Of a stretch of 64,000 nucleotides of DNA, positions 1 to 10,383 are shown piece by piece; position 1 is the first letter of the stretch; every line of letters starts with the position of its first letter. Position numbers and translations under genes: made by a program. The notes under the pieces were generated by a model, which had not been told where the DNA came from, did not search any database, and saw nothing but the letters and a program-made list of their open reading frames with translations. Origin of the DNA: VXYL01 sp965199875 (GTDB lineage: Bacteria; Pseudomonadota; Gammaproteobacteria; Pseudomonadales; Azotimanducaceae); NCBI GenBank assembly GCA_965199875.1, contig OZ241346.1, positions 3,348,001 through 3,412,000 of the forward strand. Reading direction: 5' to 3'.

Positions 1-307
1 CTACCGCCGGTGGCGCCGTGTGCGTGTTTCGCGAGCTGCCATCAGCGCTACTGTAGACCGTTAGGCTAAGGAGCGCCAACGACGGGAACGGTATTCGAGT
101 ATTGGCTGGGAGGATCGTGCGGCAGCTTGATCGGCTGCCGGAGTATCGTGCTATGGTGCGGGCCGTGGGCTGATCAGACGGCATTGCGGCGGGTTTTCCG
201 AACGCGGCGGCAACGGTCGATGGAGCCTTCGTCCCTTGTAAGCACCGGGTAGGCGGACCGCGAGAGTCCCTTCTCCACGGGCAATCGGGCCGCCGAACAC
301 GAACTTC
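1..307. other. Upstream region of recN, no gene recognised
   Basis: No coding frame in these 307 bases could be supported. In many gammaproteobacteria nadK lies just upstream of recN, but I see no NAD kinase motif here. No clear LexA-type palindrome was recognised before recN. The first about 60 bases may be the tail of a gene cut by the window edge. Confidence 0.3.
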
Positions 308-1969
308 ATGCTACGGGCGCTGAACATCCGCAACTTCGCACTGGTTGCCGAACTGGACATCGAATTCGCGGCCGGGCTTACCGTCATCACCGGCGAATCC
401 GGCGCTGGCAAGTCGATCCTGCTCGACGCTCTTGGCTTGGTGCTGGGTGCCCGGGTCAAACGCTCGCAGCTGCGCCCGGGTTTCGACGCCTGCGAGGTGA
501 GCGCCGAGTTCAACTTGGCCGACGCGGCCCCCAGTCTCGAGACGCTCGCCCGGCTGGAGCTGCTCGTGGACGGCGAGGAAGCCACCTGTCTGGTGCGACG
601 CACCGCCAACGAGCAGCGCTCCCGGGCGTTCGTCAACGGCACCCCAACCACCCTCGCGGTTCTGCAGTCGCTGACCGAACCGCTGATCGACGTTCACGGT
701 CAGCACGAGCATCGGCAATTGACGTCCCGGCCTGCGCAGCGGCGTTTGCTCGACGAGTTCGGCGTCGACCCGACGTTGATCAAGGAGACCGCCGAGAGCT
801 ATCGGCGGCGCGAAGCGCTTGCCAGCGAGCTCGCCGAACGTCGGCAGCAGGCTGAGCGAATGCGCGAACGCGAAAGCCTGCTGCGCTACCAGGTGGACGA
901 ACTGGCCGCTCTTGGCGACATCGTGCAGCGGGCGGACGAGCTCACCGCGACGCACAAACGCCTGCATCGGATGCAGGAGCTGACCGCTGCGATCGGCCAA
1001 GCGGCCGTGGAACTGGAAGACGAACTGCTGGGCCGCGTTGGCGGCTTGACGAGCACCCTCGCCAACCTTGACGACCCCCATCCGAATCTGCTTGCGGCCG
1101 CCGAACTGGCCACTTCCGCCCAAGCCTGCCTCGACGAAGCCCTGGGCGAGCTGCGCAGCTACATGCAGTCGTTTTCCAACGACGACGGCGAGCTCGGCGA
1201 AGTGGAAGACGCTCTGGCCGCCCTTCACGACGTGGCGCGCAAGCATCGAGTCGCCGCCCCTGAACTCGCCACCCGGCTGCGCTGCCTAAGCGAAGAACTG
1301 GAGTCGCTGTCCGCCCTCGATGCCAGCGTCGACCAACTCGCGGAACGTGCGGCCGCCGCCGAAGCGGGCTACCGCAATGTCGCCAAGCGGCTCTCCACGG
1401 TGCGCCGCCGAGCGGCGAAGACGTTCTCCGAAAGCGTCACCGCCACGCTTCGCGAGCTTGGCATGGCGGGCGCTTCGGTAGGCGTTGCCTTCTCGCCGAG
1501 CGAGTCCGCCGCGGGCCTTGAGACGGTGAACTTCCAAGCCGTCACCAACTCGCGCTTCGGCGCGGCAAGCCTTGGCGACATCGCATCCGGGGGCGAACTG
1601 TCGCGCATCAGCTTGGCCATTCAGGTCGTTACGGCCGAGAGCTCGCGCCTGCCGTGTCTGATTCTCGACGAAGCGGATGTCGGCGTCGGCGGCACTTCCG
1701 CGGACGTGCTCGGGCGCATGCTGCGACGCTTGTCCGCGCACACCCAGGTCATCGCCATCACCCACGCGCCGCAGATCGCGGCCTTGGGCGACCAGCACCT
1801 CGTGGTGGCCAAGAACAGCGAACAGGACGTCGACATTCGCGCCCTTGAAGGCAGCGAACGCACCGAGGAACTTGCGCGCATGCTCGGCGGTCGAAAGGTG
1901 ACCGCCGACACCCGCGCCTACGCCCGGGCGCTGCTCGCCGAAGGTGCCGGCGCCTCGGCAAGACAGTAG
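308..1969 (+). CDS. recN: DNA repair protein RecN
   Basis: RecN is an SMC-like ATPase that helps repair double-strand breaks by holding DNA ends and sister chromatids together in the cytoplasm. The 553-residue product has the family's usual length. The N-terminus (MLRALNIRNFALV) is typical, with Walker A GESGAGKS at residues 29-36. The middle is a long Arg/Glu/Ala-rich coiled coil containing the RecN-typical DVHGQHEHRQL. The C-terminal half carries the signature ASGGELSRISLA and Walker B LILDEADVGVGG near residue 450. The start is the ATG at 308, since the protein begins exactly as its homologues do. bamE follows 29 bases downstream on the same strand, the E. coli neighbour pair with its order inverted. 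SOS control is usual for the family, but no LexA site was recognised. Confidence 0.97.
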   Translation: MLRALNIRNFALVAELDIEFAAGLTVITGESGAGKSILLDALGLVLGARVKRSQLRPGFDACEVSAEFNLADAAPSLETLARLELLVDGEEATCLVRRTANEQRSRAFVNGTPTTLAVLQSLTEPLIDVHGQHEHRQLTSRPAQRRLLDEFGVDPTLIKETAESYRRREALASELAERRQQAERMRERESLLRYQVDELAALGDIVQRADELTATHKRLHRMQELTAAIGQAAVELEDELLGRVGGLTSTLANLDDPHPNLLAAAELATSAQACLDEALGELRSYMQSFSNDDGELGEVEDALAALHDVARKHRVAAPELATRLRCLSEELESLSALDASVDQLAERAAAAEAGYRNVAKRLSTVRRRAAKTFSESVTATLRELGMAGASVGVAFSPSESAAGLETVNFQAVTNSRFGAASLGDIASGGELSRISLAIQVVTAESSRLPCLILDEADVGVGGTSADVLGRMLRRLSAHTQVIAITHAPQIAALGDQHLVVAKNSEQDVDIRALEGSERTEELARMLGGRKVTADTRAYARALLAEGAGASARQ

Positions 1970-1998
1970 ACTCGCCTTTCCCAACGGATGGCAGCCCA

Positions 1999-2457
1999 GT
2001 GACCGCAGCAGTCCGAACATCCCTGGCCCTCGCGCTGGCAGGCGCGCTGCTCGCCTCGGCGTGCAGTTTGCCGCGGATGTATCGTCTGACGGTGCAGCAG
2101 GGCAACGTCATCACCCAGGAGATGGTCGACAGCCTGAAGCCCGGCATGACCCACGAGCAGGTGGCCTACGTCATGGGCGAGCCGGTGATGCGCAATCCCT
2201 TCGACAACAGCCGCTGGGACTACGTCTACACCTTGCGCGTGCCCGGCTACGTCAACGACCGGCTGAAACTGTCGCTGTTCTTCGTCGATGGCGAACTGTC
2301 GCACTTCGTGGGCGATCTGAAACCGAGCGGCATGGCCGGCGAAGAAGCCGATGGCGAGGCCGGCACGAACGCCGCGGCGTCGGAAGAAGAAGCGGCGGCC
2401 AGCGCAACGGAGACCGCCGCTCCAAACCCGACGGAAGATGCAGCGCAGCCTCGCTAG
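1999..2457 (+). CDS. bamE: Outer membrane assembly lipoprotein BamE
   Basis: BamE (SmpA/OmlA) is a small lipoprotein of the BAM complex, which folds beta-barrel proteins into the outer membrane. A hydrophobic signal segment ends in the lipobox LASAC, putting the lipid-modified Cys at residue 22. The SmpA/OmlA domain follows, with the hallmark stretch VDSLKPGMTHEQVAYVMGEP and then WDYVYT and the VFFVDGEL-like FFVDGELSHFVGD. The mature part continues in an Ala/Glu-rich tail of about 45 residues that E. coli BamE lacks and that is probably disordered. The TAG stop shares the palindromic tetramer CTAG with the stop of rnfH on the other strand, so the two genes converge with overlapping stops. Confidence 0.95.
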   Translation: MTAAVRTSLALALAGALLASACSLPRMYRLTVQQGNVITQEMVDSLKPGMTHEQVAYVMGEPVMRNPFDNSRWDYVYTLRVPGYVNDRLKLSLFFVDGELSHFVGDLKPSGMAGEEADGEAGTNAAASEEEAAASATETAAPNPTEDAAQPR

Positions 2458-2753
2458 TCCGCTCGGCCGCGAATGCCGGCGCGGCTGCGTCGTGCCTGCA
2501 CCGGATCGACCAGCAGTTCGCGCAGCAGCTCGATGCGATCGCCGTCCTGCAACGGGCGATCCGGCGCGGCCAGCTCGCCGTGAACGGCCACTGCCGCCGC
2601 CCGCTGGCCAGCGAAGCGGGAAGCCGCGATGGCTGCCGCCACGGTGGATCGCGTTGGCAGACGCAGCGTCTGCCGCTCTGCCGCCTGCGCGGTGGCGAAG
2701 ACCACCTCAACGCTGATCGTCGCCGTTGTCGCGCTGTCTTTCGCCGTGGCCAC
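2454..2753 (-). CDS. rnfH: RnfH/RatB family ubiquitin-like protein
   Basis: This 99-residue protein belongs to the RnfH (RatB, UPF0125) family, small beta-grasp ubiquitin-like proteins of uncertain function found beside ratA and bamE. The typical opening strand (ISVEVVFA) and the conserved core GELAAPDRPLQDGDRIELLR followed by LLVDPVQARRSRA are visible. The predicted start is a GTG at 2753; a start closer to the ISVEVVFA strand would shorten a poorly conserved leader. In E. coli the order is ratA-rnfH-bamE on the opposite strand from recN's neighbours. Here rnfH converges on bamE, and ratA is not present next to it. The 5' end overlaps the start of the divergent gamma-glutamylcyclotransferase-like gene by a few bases. 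Confidence 0.85.
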   Translation of the reverse strand: MATAKDSATTATISVEVVFATAQAAERQTLRLPTRSTVAAAIAASRFAGQRAAAVAVHGELAAPDRPLQDGDRIELLRELLVDPVQARRSRAGIRGRAD

Positions 2754-3246
2754 CGTCCGAACCTACCAGTATTTCGCCTACGGCTCGAACATGTGCTCGG
2801 CGCGTCTGCGCCAGCGCGCGCCGTCGGCGCGGGCCTTGGCGGCGGGCCGACTGCCGAACTACGCCCTGCGCTGGCACAAGCTCGGCAGAGACGGTTCCGG
2901 CAAGTGCAATGCCGCCTACGCCGGCGACGACTCGTCGAGCGTGCTCTGGGGCGTGCTGTTCGACATCGCCTGCGCCGAGAAACGCCTGCTCGACAAGGCC
3001 GAAGGGCTGGGCATCGGCTATCTGGAACGCGAGGTGGAAGTCGTCACCGAAGCGGGAACGCGCCCGGCCCTCACCTACGTTGCCAAGCCCACGCACATCG
3101 ACGCCTCGCTGCGTCCGCATGCCTGGTACAAGGACTACGTGGTGCGCGGCGCCTGTGAACACGGGCTGCCGGAAGCGGTGGTGGCGGCGCTGGCGAGCGT
3201 GGAAACGCTGGCCGATCCCGCTTCTAGCGGCGCGCGCACGGTCTGA
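2746..3246 (+). CDS. Gamma-glutamylcyclotransferase-like protein
   Basis: The protein belongs to the GGCT-like (BtrG/AIG2 fold) superfamily, whose members cleave gamma-glutamyl peptides or amines through 5-oxoproline formation. The signature nucleotide-loop-like motif YFAYGSNM lies at the N-terminus, followed by LWGVLFDI, an LLDKAEG acidic stretch and GYLEREVEV, which match the family core. I chose the GTG at 2746 (VATVRTYQYFAYGSNM), giving 166 residues. An in-frame ATG at 2629 would add 39 residues with no family match and would run fully across rnfH on the other strand. The substrate cannot be told from sequence. With the GTG start, its first 8 bases overlap the divergent rnfH start. Confidence 0.8.
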   Translation: MATVRTYQYFAYGSNMCSARLRQRAPSARALAAGRLPNYALRWHKLGRDGSGKCNAAYAGDDSSSVLWGVLFDIACAEKRLLDKAEGLGIGYLEREVEVVTEAGTRPALTYVAKPTHIDASLRPHAWYKDYVVRGACEHGLPEAVVAALASVETLADPASSGARTV

Positions 3247-3351
3247 ATGCGTGGCCTGGGTGCCGGCGCCGGACCGCCCGATCGCTTGGCCGCCGCACGA
3301 TGCTGACGGCGCGCCACGTCGTCGCCTACGGCGTGTTGCTACAGTCACACC

Positions 3352-3879
3352 ATGACACCCGCAGACAACACGTTCCTCAAGGAGTTCTTCAACGCGATGG
3401 CCGGCCGCTCGAGCCGGACGACGAGCGCTACGTCTCGCTTTACGACGCAGCGTTGACGGACTCGGACCCGGTACAGCAGCTGGCTCGCGTGATCGAGTGG
3501 TCTGCGGAGAGCGTCCGGCTGTTCTCGGGCTACCGGGGCGCTGGCAAGAGCACGGACTCCGGCGACTGAAGCGACGGTTGGAAGAATCCGGCCACATGGT
3601 CTTCCTATGCGACATGGAGGACTACCTCAATCTCTCCACGGCGGTGGACGTATCACGCTCGACAGCATGGGCGGCATCCACGACGTCGCTGGCGAAGCCG
3701 ACGCGGCCAGGGCCGCCTTCGAGGAGGCGCTGACGATAGATCGTCGCCTGGTCGAGACGACCGGCGAGACGCCGCAGACGCTGCGCGACCTCGCCGTCTC
3801 GCTGGGCAGGATGGACAGCATCCGCCAAGCCGCAGGCGAAACCGACGCTACGCGGCCAGCAGCACCTTCGGAAACGTGA
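3352..3879 (+). pseudogene. Frameshifted P-loop ATPase remnant running into a TPR fragment
   Basis: Three frames on one strand read together as one decayed protein. ATG 3352 gives TPADNTFLKEFFNAMAG. The reading then jumps frame near 3400-3410 to LEPDDERYVSLYDAAL, leading to the P-loop GYRGAGKST. At about 3551 a single missing base (GA-CTCC for an expected GAGCTCC) shifts again to LRRLKRRLEESGHMVFLCDM. After about 3650 the sequence is unlike an ATPase and instead reads as a tetratricopeptide fragment in the frame from 3607 (AGEADAARAAFEEALTIDRRLVE, in pieces). The ATPase therefore appears both frameshifted and cut, with a TPR piece joined to it. The family of the original ATPase is unknown beyond the P-loop. 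It is almost certainly not functional. Confidence 0.75.
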
Positions 3880-4177
3880 GCGAAAATGTGCTGGTGGCGC
3901 TGGTGGTGCGGAGGCCACACTGGCAGACACCACGCGGCCCGCTGAATAGGCAGTTCTTCGTTCAATGAACTCCGCCATCGTGATGGCGTATCGTTCCAAC
4001 GCGGGCTGCCGGGAGCCGTGGTAGCAGCGCATGGAGAGGGTGGAACGCTTGACGAGCCTGCTGCACGGGGTGGAACGCATGGCTGCTGATCTGCTCTCTA
4101 CATGTGCGTGATGGCTGGATGCAGCGTCGTTACGGCATCCGACACCGCGTGCATCTTGACGTCGTCTCAGAGCAGAC
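3880..4177. other. Gene-free debris between the ATPase remnant and the helicase
   Basis: About 300 bases follow the TPR fragment with no supportable gene on either strand. A near-palindrome around 3973-3988 (CGCCATCGTGATGGCG) is visible but no transcription signal could be assigned. The stretch ends at the stop codon of the minus-strand helicase. It probably continues the degraded locus. Confidence 0.35.
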
Positions 4178-7100
4178 TCATGCCCCGAGCGGCGCCTGAA
4201 GGAGCTGCATCAGCTCGTCGACGTCCAGCTGCGCTGGCGTGTCGGTGGCCTCCAGCAGGCGTTCGGCCAAGTCGCGCTTCTTGTGGTGCAGGGCGACGAT
4301 CTGCTCCTCGATGGTGCCTTCGGTGACCATCCGGTAGATGGTCACCGGCCGGGTCTGGCCGATGCGGTGGGCACGGTCCGAGGCCTGGTCCTCCACCGCC
4401 GGGTTCCACCACGGGTCCATGTGGATCACGTAGTCCGCGGCGGTGAGGTTCAAGCCGACGCCGCCGGCGGTGAGGGAAATCAGGAACACGTCGCCTTGTC
4501 CGGCCTGGAAGGCGGCGATGCGGGCGGTGCGCTCCTTCGCCGACGTGGCGCCGTCGAGGTACTGGTAGGCAACGCCGGCTGCGCGCAGATGGTCCTCGAT
4601 CAGGCGCAGATGCATCACGAACTGCGAGAACACCAGCACCTTGTGGCGGTTCGCCAGGAGGTCCTCCAAGGTGGCGGCGAAGGTCGCCAGCTTGGCGCTC
4701 GCCCCCGCCTGCGGCAACTCCGGCGGCGCGTCGTCGGCGTCCAGCACCAGCTTGGGACTGCAGCAGGCCAGGCGCAGCCGCGTGAGGTGCGCGAAGAGGC
4801 GCATCGGGGCGCCGGCGGCGGCCTTGGCGAGGTCTTCGAGCGCCCTCTGCCGCAGCGCTTCGTAGAGCGACGCCTCCTCTTCGGACATCTTCACGTGCAG
4901 CGTGATTTCCGTTCGCGGCGGCAGATCGTCCAACACGTCGGCCTTCAGACGACGCAGCACGAACGGCTCGACCAGCCGCTTCAGTCGCGCTTGCGCCGTC
5001 TGATCGCCTTCGCGTTCGATGGGCAGCACGAAGCGTACGCGGAACTGCCGCAGCGGACCGAGCAGCCCAGGATTGGCGAAGCCGAACAGCGAGTGCAGAT
5101 CGAACAGGTTGTTCTGCACCGGCGTGCCGGTGGTGATCATGCGGAAGTCGGCGGTCAGCGCTTTCGCCGCCTTGCTGCGCTTGGCGTTCGGGTTCTTGAT
5201 CGCCTGCGCTTCGTCGAGCACCACGGTATGCCAGGTTCGCGCCGCCAACTGCGCGGCGTCGTTCTGCAGCACGCCGTAGGTGGCGAGCACCAGATCGAAC
5301 GCGCCCATGCCTTCAAGCAGAGCCGCCCGCGCCGCTGCCGTGCCGGTGTAGGTGCTTACCGCCAGGGTCGGCGCGAAGCGGCGGGCTTCCGCGAGCCAGT
5401 TGGGCAGCACCGAGGTGGGCGCCACCACCAGCGCCGGGCCGCCCTGCGCCCGCAACAGCAGCAGGGCGAGCGTCTGGATGGTCTTGCCAAGCCCCATGTC
5501 GTCGGCGAGGCAGGCGCCCACGCCCGAAGCGGCCTGTCGCGCCAGCCATCGGAAGCCTTCCGCCTGGTACGGTCGCAGATCCGCCTGCAAGGTGCTTGGC
5601 ACTTCGGCCTCGAGGGCGCTCGCGGTGCGCATCCGCTCGCCCATGGTGCGCCAGCCGTCGTCCGCATCGAGCTGCGCGCCTTCAATCAGATCTTCGACGG
5701 CGAGGGCGGCAAGCGGATGCAGTCGCACGGCGTTCTTCGCGCCGGCGCCGGCCACCGCCGCGAAGTCGTCCAGTCGGCGGCGGAAGGACTGCGCCAAGGC
5801 CAGGAACTCGCCATTGCCGAGCGGCAGAAAGCGCGAGTCGGGGTTGTCTTCCAGCAGCGCGAACAGGCGTTTCAGGTCCAGCACCCGCTCGTCGTCCACG
5901 CGCAGTTCGCCGGACGCCTGCATCCAACCGGCGGCGGACTTGATGTTCAGGCGCAGGGTGTTGTTCGCCCCCCGGGCCACCACCCGCATCGCCTCGCCGT
6001 GCGGCCACTTGCAGCGGGCGCCGACGTCGTCGAGGCGCTCGAGCAGCTCCAGGCAGTCGTCGGCGTTGGGCAGCACCAGGGGCTGCTCCGCGGTTGGCTT
6101 GGCGGCCAACGGCGCGCAATCCGCGGCAAGCCGATCCACGGCGGATCGCTCGGCGTCGAAGTTCCGCTCCGCCTGCACGTTCTCGCCCTCGCGGCTGGCG
6201 AACACCACGACGCCGCCGGCGCCCGGCGGATAGCAGACGCCGGCGCCGGGAATCGGTTCCACCTCCAGGGCCACGGAGAGGCCGTGGTCCAAGGGTTCGA
6301 GACGCACCCAGGGATCGGCATCCGCCTCGATGCGCGCCGCCGCCGCGGCGACGTTCTGCAGGCTGGAGGCAACGCGCACGTGCGGCGCCAGCGCCGGCAC
6401 CGTGTTCAGCAGGCGCGCCTTGGCGCCGGTCGGCAGTTTCAGGCCGTCCGCGGGGATGGCGCGGAACAGCCGCCGATGCTCGGCGGTGAAGTGGGTGATT
6501 TCGCAGCGGCCGGGGGTTGGGCGGTGCAAGGCGTAGGCGCCGTCGGTGCCGGCGCGGTAGGGTTCCACGCGCAGCATGACGCCGCCGTCCGCGGCGTGGT
6601 CGACGGATAGCTGCGGTTCCCGGCGAACCACCTCCAGCGTTCTGCCCTCGGCGTCCACGACGAAGGGATGTCCGGCCAGGGCATGCAGGCTGGCAAGGCC
6701 GAAGTAGCTCACCTTCTTGTTCCACTCCTGGCGCGTGGCCGCCGCGGCGATGGCGGCCTCGTCCTGGGGCAGCAGGAAGTCCATGCGCGTGGACTCCGCC
6801 GCCAGACGCTTGGCCCCGTACTGCTTGCCTCGGCTCCAAGCGCCGTTGGCGTTGCGGTTCTGCCAGCGGGTCTCCAGCCACACGTGGCCGCCGCCCACAT
6901 GCAGGGTCCAGACGAGGCGTCCACTGGCTTCGGCGACCGGCGCTGCTTCGGCGTCGTCCGCGGCGGGCGTCTGCGCCAGCTCCTCGATGACCGCCAGCGA
7001 CTGCTTCCAAGTGCCGAAGGGAACGGCGAGGGTCGTCAACGTGGCCGTGCCCAACGCGGCATGGCCGCCGTTGATGATCCCGGCGCCGTCGGCGATGGCG

Positions 7101-8389
7101 TTGGCATCGCTGGGGAGGCGGCGCAGGAGTTCGCCGCACTCGGCGGCCACCCATGCGAAGCCGTTCTCGGCGGCGCGGACGCCCAGCTGGCGAATCGAGT
7201 CGAGGACGGCTTGCTCCGGCGCCTGCGCCAGCCAGCAGCACTGGATGCCGGTGAACAGCGCATCGATGCCGTTCCACAGCCGCAGCTGGTAGGGCAGCCC
7301 GGACTTCTGCTTCACCTGCACGGCGCACTGGGCCAAACGAAGGCCGGCGCGTTCCGGCTGGTTCCATTCGCGAGCGGCGCCGACGCGTTCCAGCAAGTCC
7401 AAGGACGCCGGCGTGTCGCGCCGCGCCAACGCCAGCAGGGAGAGCGCGAAGGTGCGGGATTCGGGATAGAGAAGCCGCTTGCGTCTGCCCCGCAGGGTGT
7501 TCAGCGCTTCCTCGATGTGCGGGGAGGCGTCGGCGTCCTGGCCGCGCAGCATGGCCACCAGCGCCAGCGTGGACGCTTTGCCGACCACCGCCGCCACGGT
7601 GCTGCGCAGTTGCGCGGGCAGTTCCTCGAAGACGGCGACGGCGGCGTCGAAGCGGCCCTGAAGCACGCGAATGAAGGCGATGTCGTCGGCGTATTCGAGG
7701 GGCGTTTCGCCGATCTCCTGGCAGACGTCGATCAACGCGTCCGCCGGCGCGCAGTGGCGGATGACGTGCCTCAGGCAAGCCCGGCAAGCCTTTTCGCGCA
7801 GCGCCGATGGCACCGCTCGCAGGGCTTCTTCCGCGAAGGGCTCGGCGAGCAGTGCGAAGTCGTGGGCTTGCACCTGTCCTGGCACGTCCTTGAAGCGTTG
7901 CACGCTGCCGGCCAGCAGGTAGCCGCGCTGCAGGACTTCGGCGGTATCCCGGTCCTTGTGGTAGGCGGTCGCACGGGCGGCGTCCGCGTCTTCGCCCGGC
8001 CGCCTGCTTCCATCCATCCAAACGCGCTGCACGGCGTCAAGGAGGGGCAGCAGCGCATCTTGCGCCCGCGCCTCGCGCATCAGCGCCAACGCGGCCGACG
8101 ACGCAATCGAGATGGCGCCACTGGCATCCGGCGCTGCCAGGCCGGCTGCCTCCAGCTCGGCCGTGGCAGCCGCGAGCGCTCCGGCGCTTGGCAAGGGAAG
8201 CGCCGCCAACGATGCGTCTTGCAGCAGCCTTTCGAGGTGCGCTGCCGCCAGCGCGCGCGGCGCGAAGAGGGAGCACAGCCGAGCGAGGGCGCGGGCGCCT
8301 TCCGAGAGCGACGGACAAGCTACTTCGGCGACGCTCGCGGAACTTGACACGGCACAATATCCTTGTGGCGACCTCGTGATGGAGGTCAT
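4178..8389 (-). CDS. SNF2/RapA-type DEAD-box helicase, large
   Basis: A 1403-residue Swi2/Snf2-family ATPase. The motor occupies the last about 480 residues: motif I DDMGLGKTIQ near residue 966, motif Ia ALVVAPTSVLPNW, motif II DEAQ near 1056, motif III TGTPVQNN, and a C-terminal RecA lobe with LVFSQFVMHL, YQYLDGATS, GGVGLNLTAADYV and the HRIGQ arginine motif. Such proteins translocate on DNA to remodel nucleoprotein or remove polymerase. The first about 900 residues match no domain I recognise and include Ala-rich helical segments, so target specificity is unknown. I prefer the ATG at 8389 (MTSITRSPQ) over one 26 codons upstream that would push into the divergent ABC-F leader. The following 300 bases hold only debris, so it appears monocistronic. 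Confidence 0.92.
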   Translation of the reverse strand: MTSITRSPQGYCAVSSSASVAEVACPSLSEGARALARLCSLFAPRALAAAHLERLLQDASLAALPLPSAGALAAATAELEAAGLAAPDASGAISIASSAALALMREARAQDALLPLLDAVQRVWMDGSRRPGEDADAARATAYHKDRDTAEVLQRGYLLAGSVQRFKDVPGQVQAHDFALLAEPFAEEALRAVPSALREKACRACLRHVIRHCAPADALIDVCQEIGETPLEYADDIAFIRVLQGRFDAAVAVFEELPAQLRSTVAAVVGKASTLALVAMLRGQDADASPHIEEALNTLRGRRKRLLYPESRTFALSLLALARRDTPASLDLLERVGAAREWNQPERAGLRLAQCAVQVKQKSGLPYQLRLWNGIDALFTGIQCCWLAQAPEQAVLDSIRQLGVRAAENGFAWVAAECGELLRRLPSDANAIADGAGIINGGHAALGTATLTTLAVPFGTWKQSLAVIEELAQTPAADDAEAAPVAEASGRLVWTLHVGGGHVWLETRWQNRNANGAWSRGKQYGAKRLAAESTRMDFLLPQDEAAIAAAATRQEWNKKVSYFGLASLHALAGHPFVVDAEGRTLEVVRREPQLSVDHAADGGVMLRVEPYRAGTDGAYALHRPTPGRCEITHFTAEHRRLFRAIPADGLKLPTGAKARLLNTVPALAPHVRVASSLQNVAAAAARIEADADPWVRLEPLDHGLSVALEVEPIPGAGVCYPPGAGGVVVFASREGENVQAERNFDAERSAVDRLAADCAPLAAKPTAEQPLVLPNADDCLELLERLDDVGARCKWPHGEAMRVVARGANNTLRLNIKSAAGWMQASGELRVDDERVLDLKRLFALLEDNPDSRFLPLGNGEFLALAQSFRRRLDDFAAVAGAGAKNAVRLHPLAALAVEDLIEGAQLDADDGWRTMGERMRTASALEAEVPSTLQADLRPYQAEGFRWLARQAASGVGACLADDMGLGKTIQTLALLLLRAQGGPALVVAPTSVLPNWLAEARRFAPTLAVSTYTGTAAARAALLEGMGAFDLVLATYGVLQNDAAQLAARTWHTVVLDEAQAIKNPNAKRSKAAKALTADFRMITTGTPVQNNLFDLHSLFGFANPGLLGPLRQFRVRFVLPIEREGDQTAQARLKRLVEPFVLRRLKADVLDDLPPRTEITLHVKMSEEEASLYEALRQRALEDLAKAAAGAPMRLFAHLTRLRLACCSPKLVLDADDAPPELPQAGASAKLATFAATLEDLLANRHKVLVFSQFVMHLRLIEDHLRAAGVAYQYLDGATSAKERTARIAAFQAGQGDVFLISLTAGGVGLNLTAADYVIHMDPWWNPAVEDQASDRAHRIGQTRPVTIYRMVTEGTIEEQIVALHHKKRDLAERLLEATDTPAQLDVDELMQLLQAPLGA

Positions 8390-8509
8390 TGTGTGCAAGC
8401 TCGGTCGGCCCCACAAGCCTTGTGCGCCGAGCGGCGTGCGGGTTGCGGCGTTGCCGTCCATCCGCAACCCACGCAGTCACGATCCATGGGAAAGCGGAGG
8501 AGCGTCATC

Positions 8510-10357
<1,848 letters not shown>

Positions 10358-10383
10358 CCCGCCAGCACGGTCGGCCGTCCCGG

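Noticed and set aside
4283..6610. 775-codon plus-strand frame within the helicase
   Set aside because: It is a shadow frame caused by GC-rich codons on the opposite strand of an evident SNF2 helicase.
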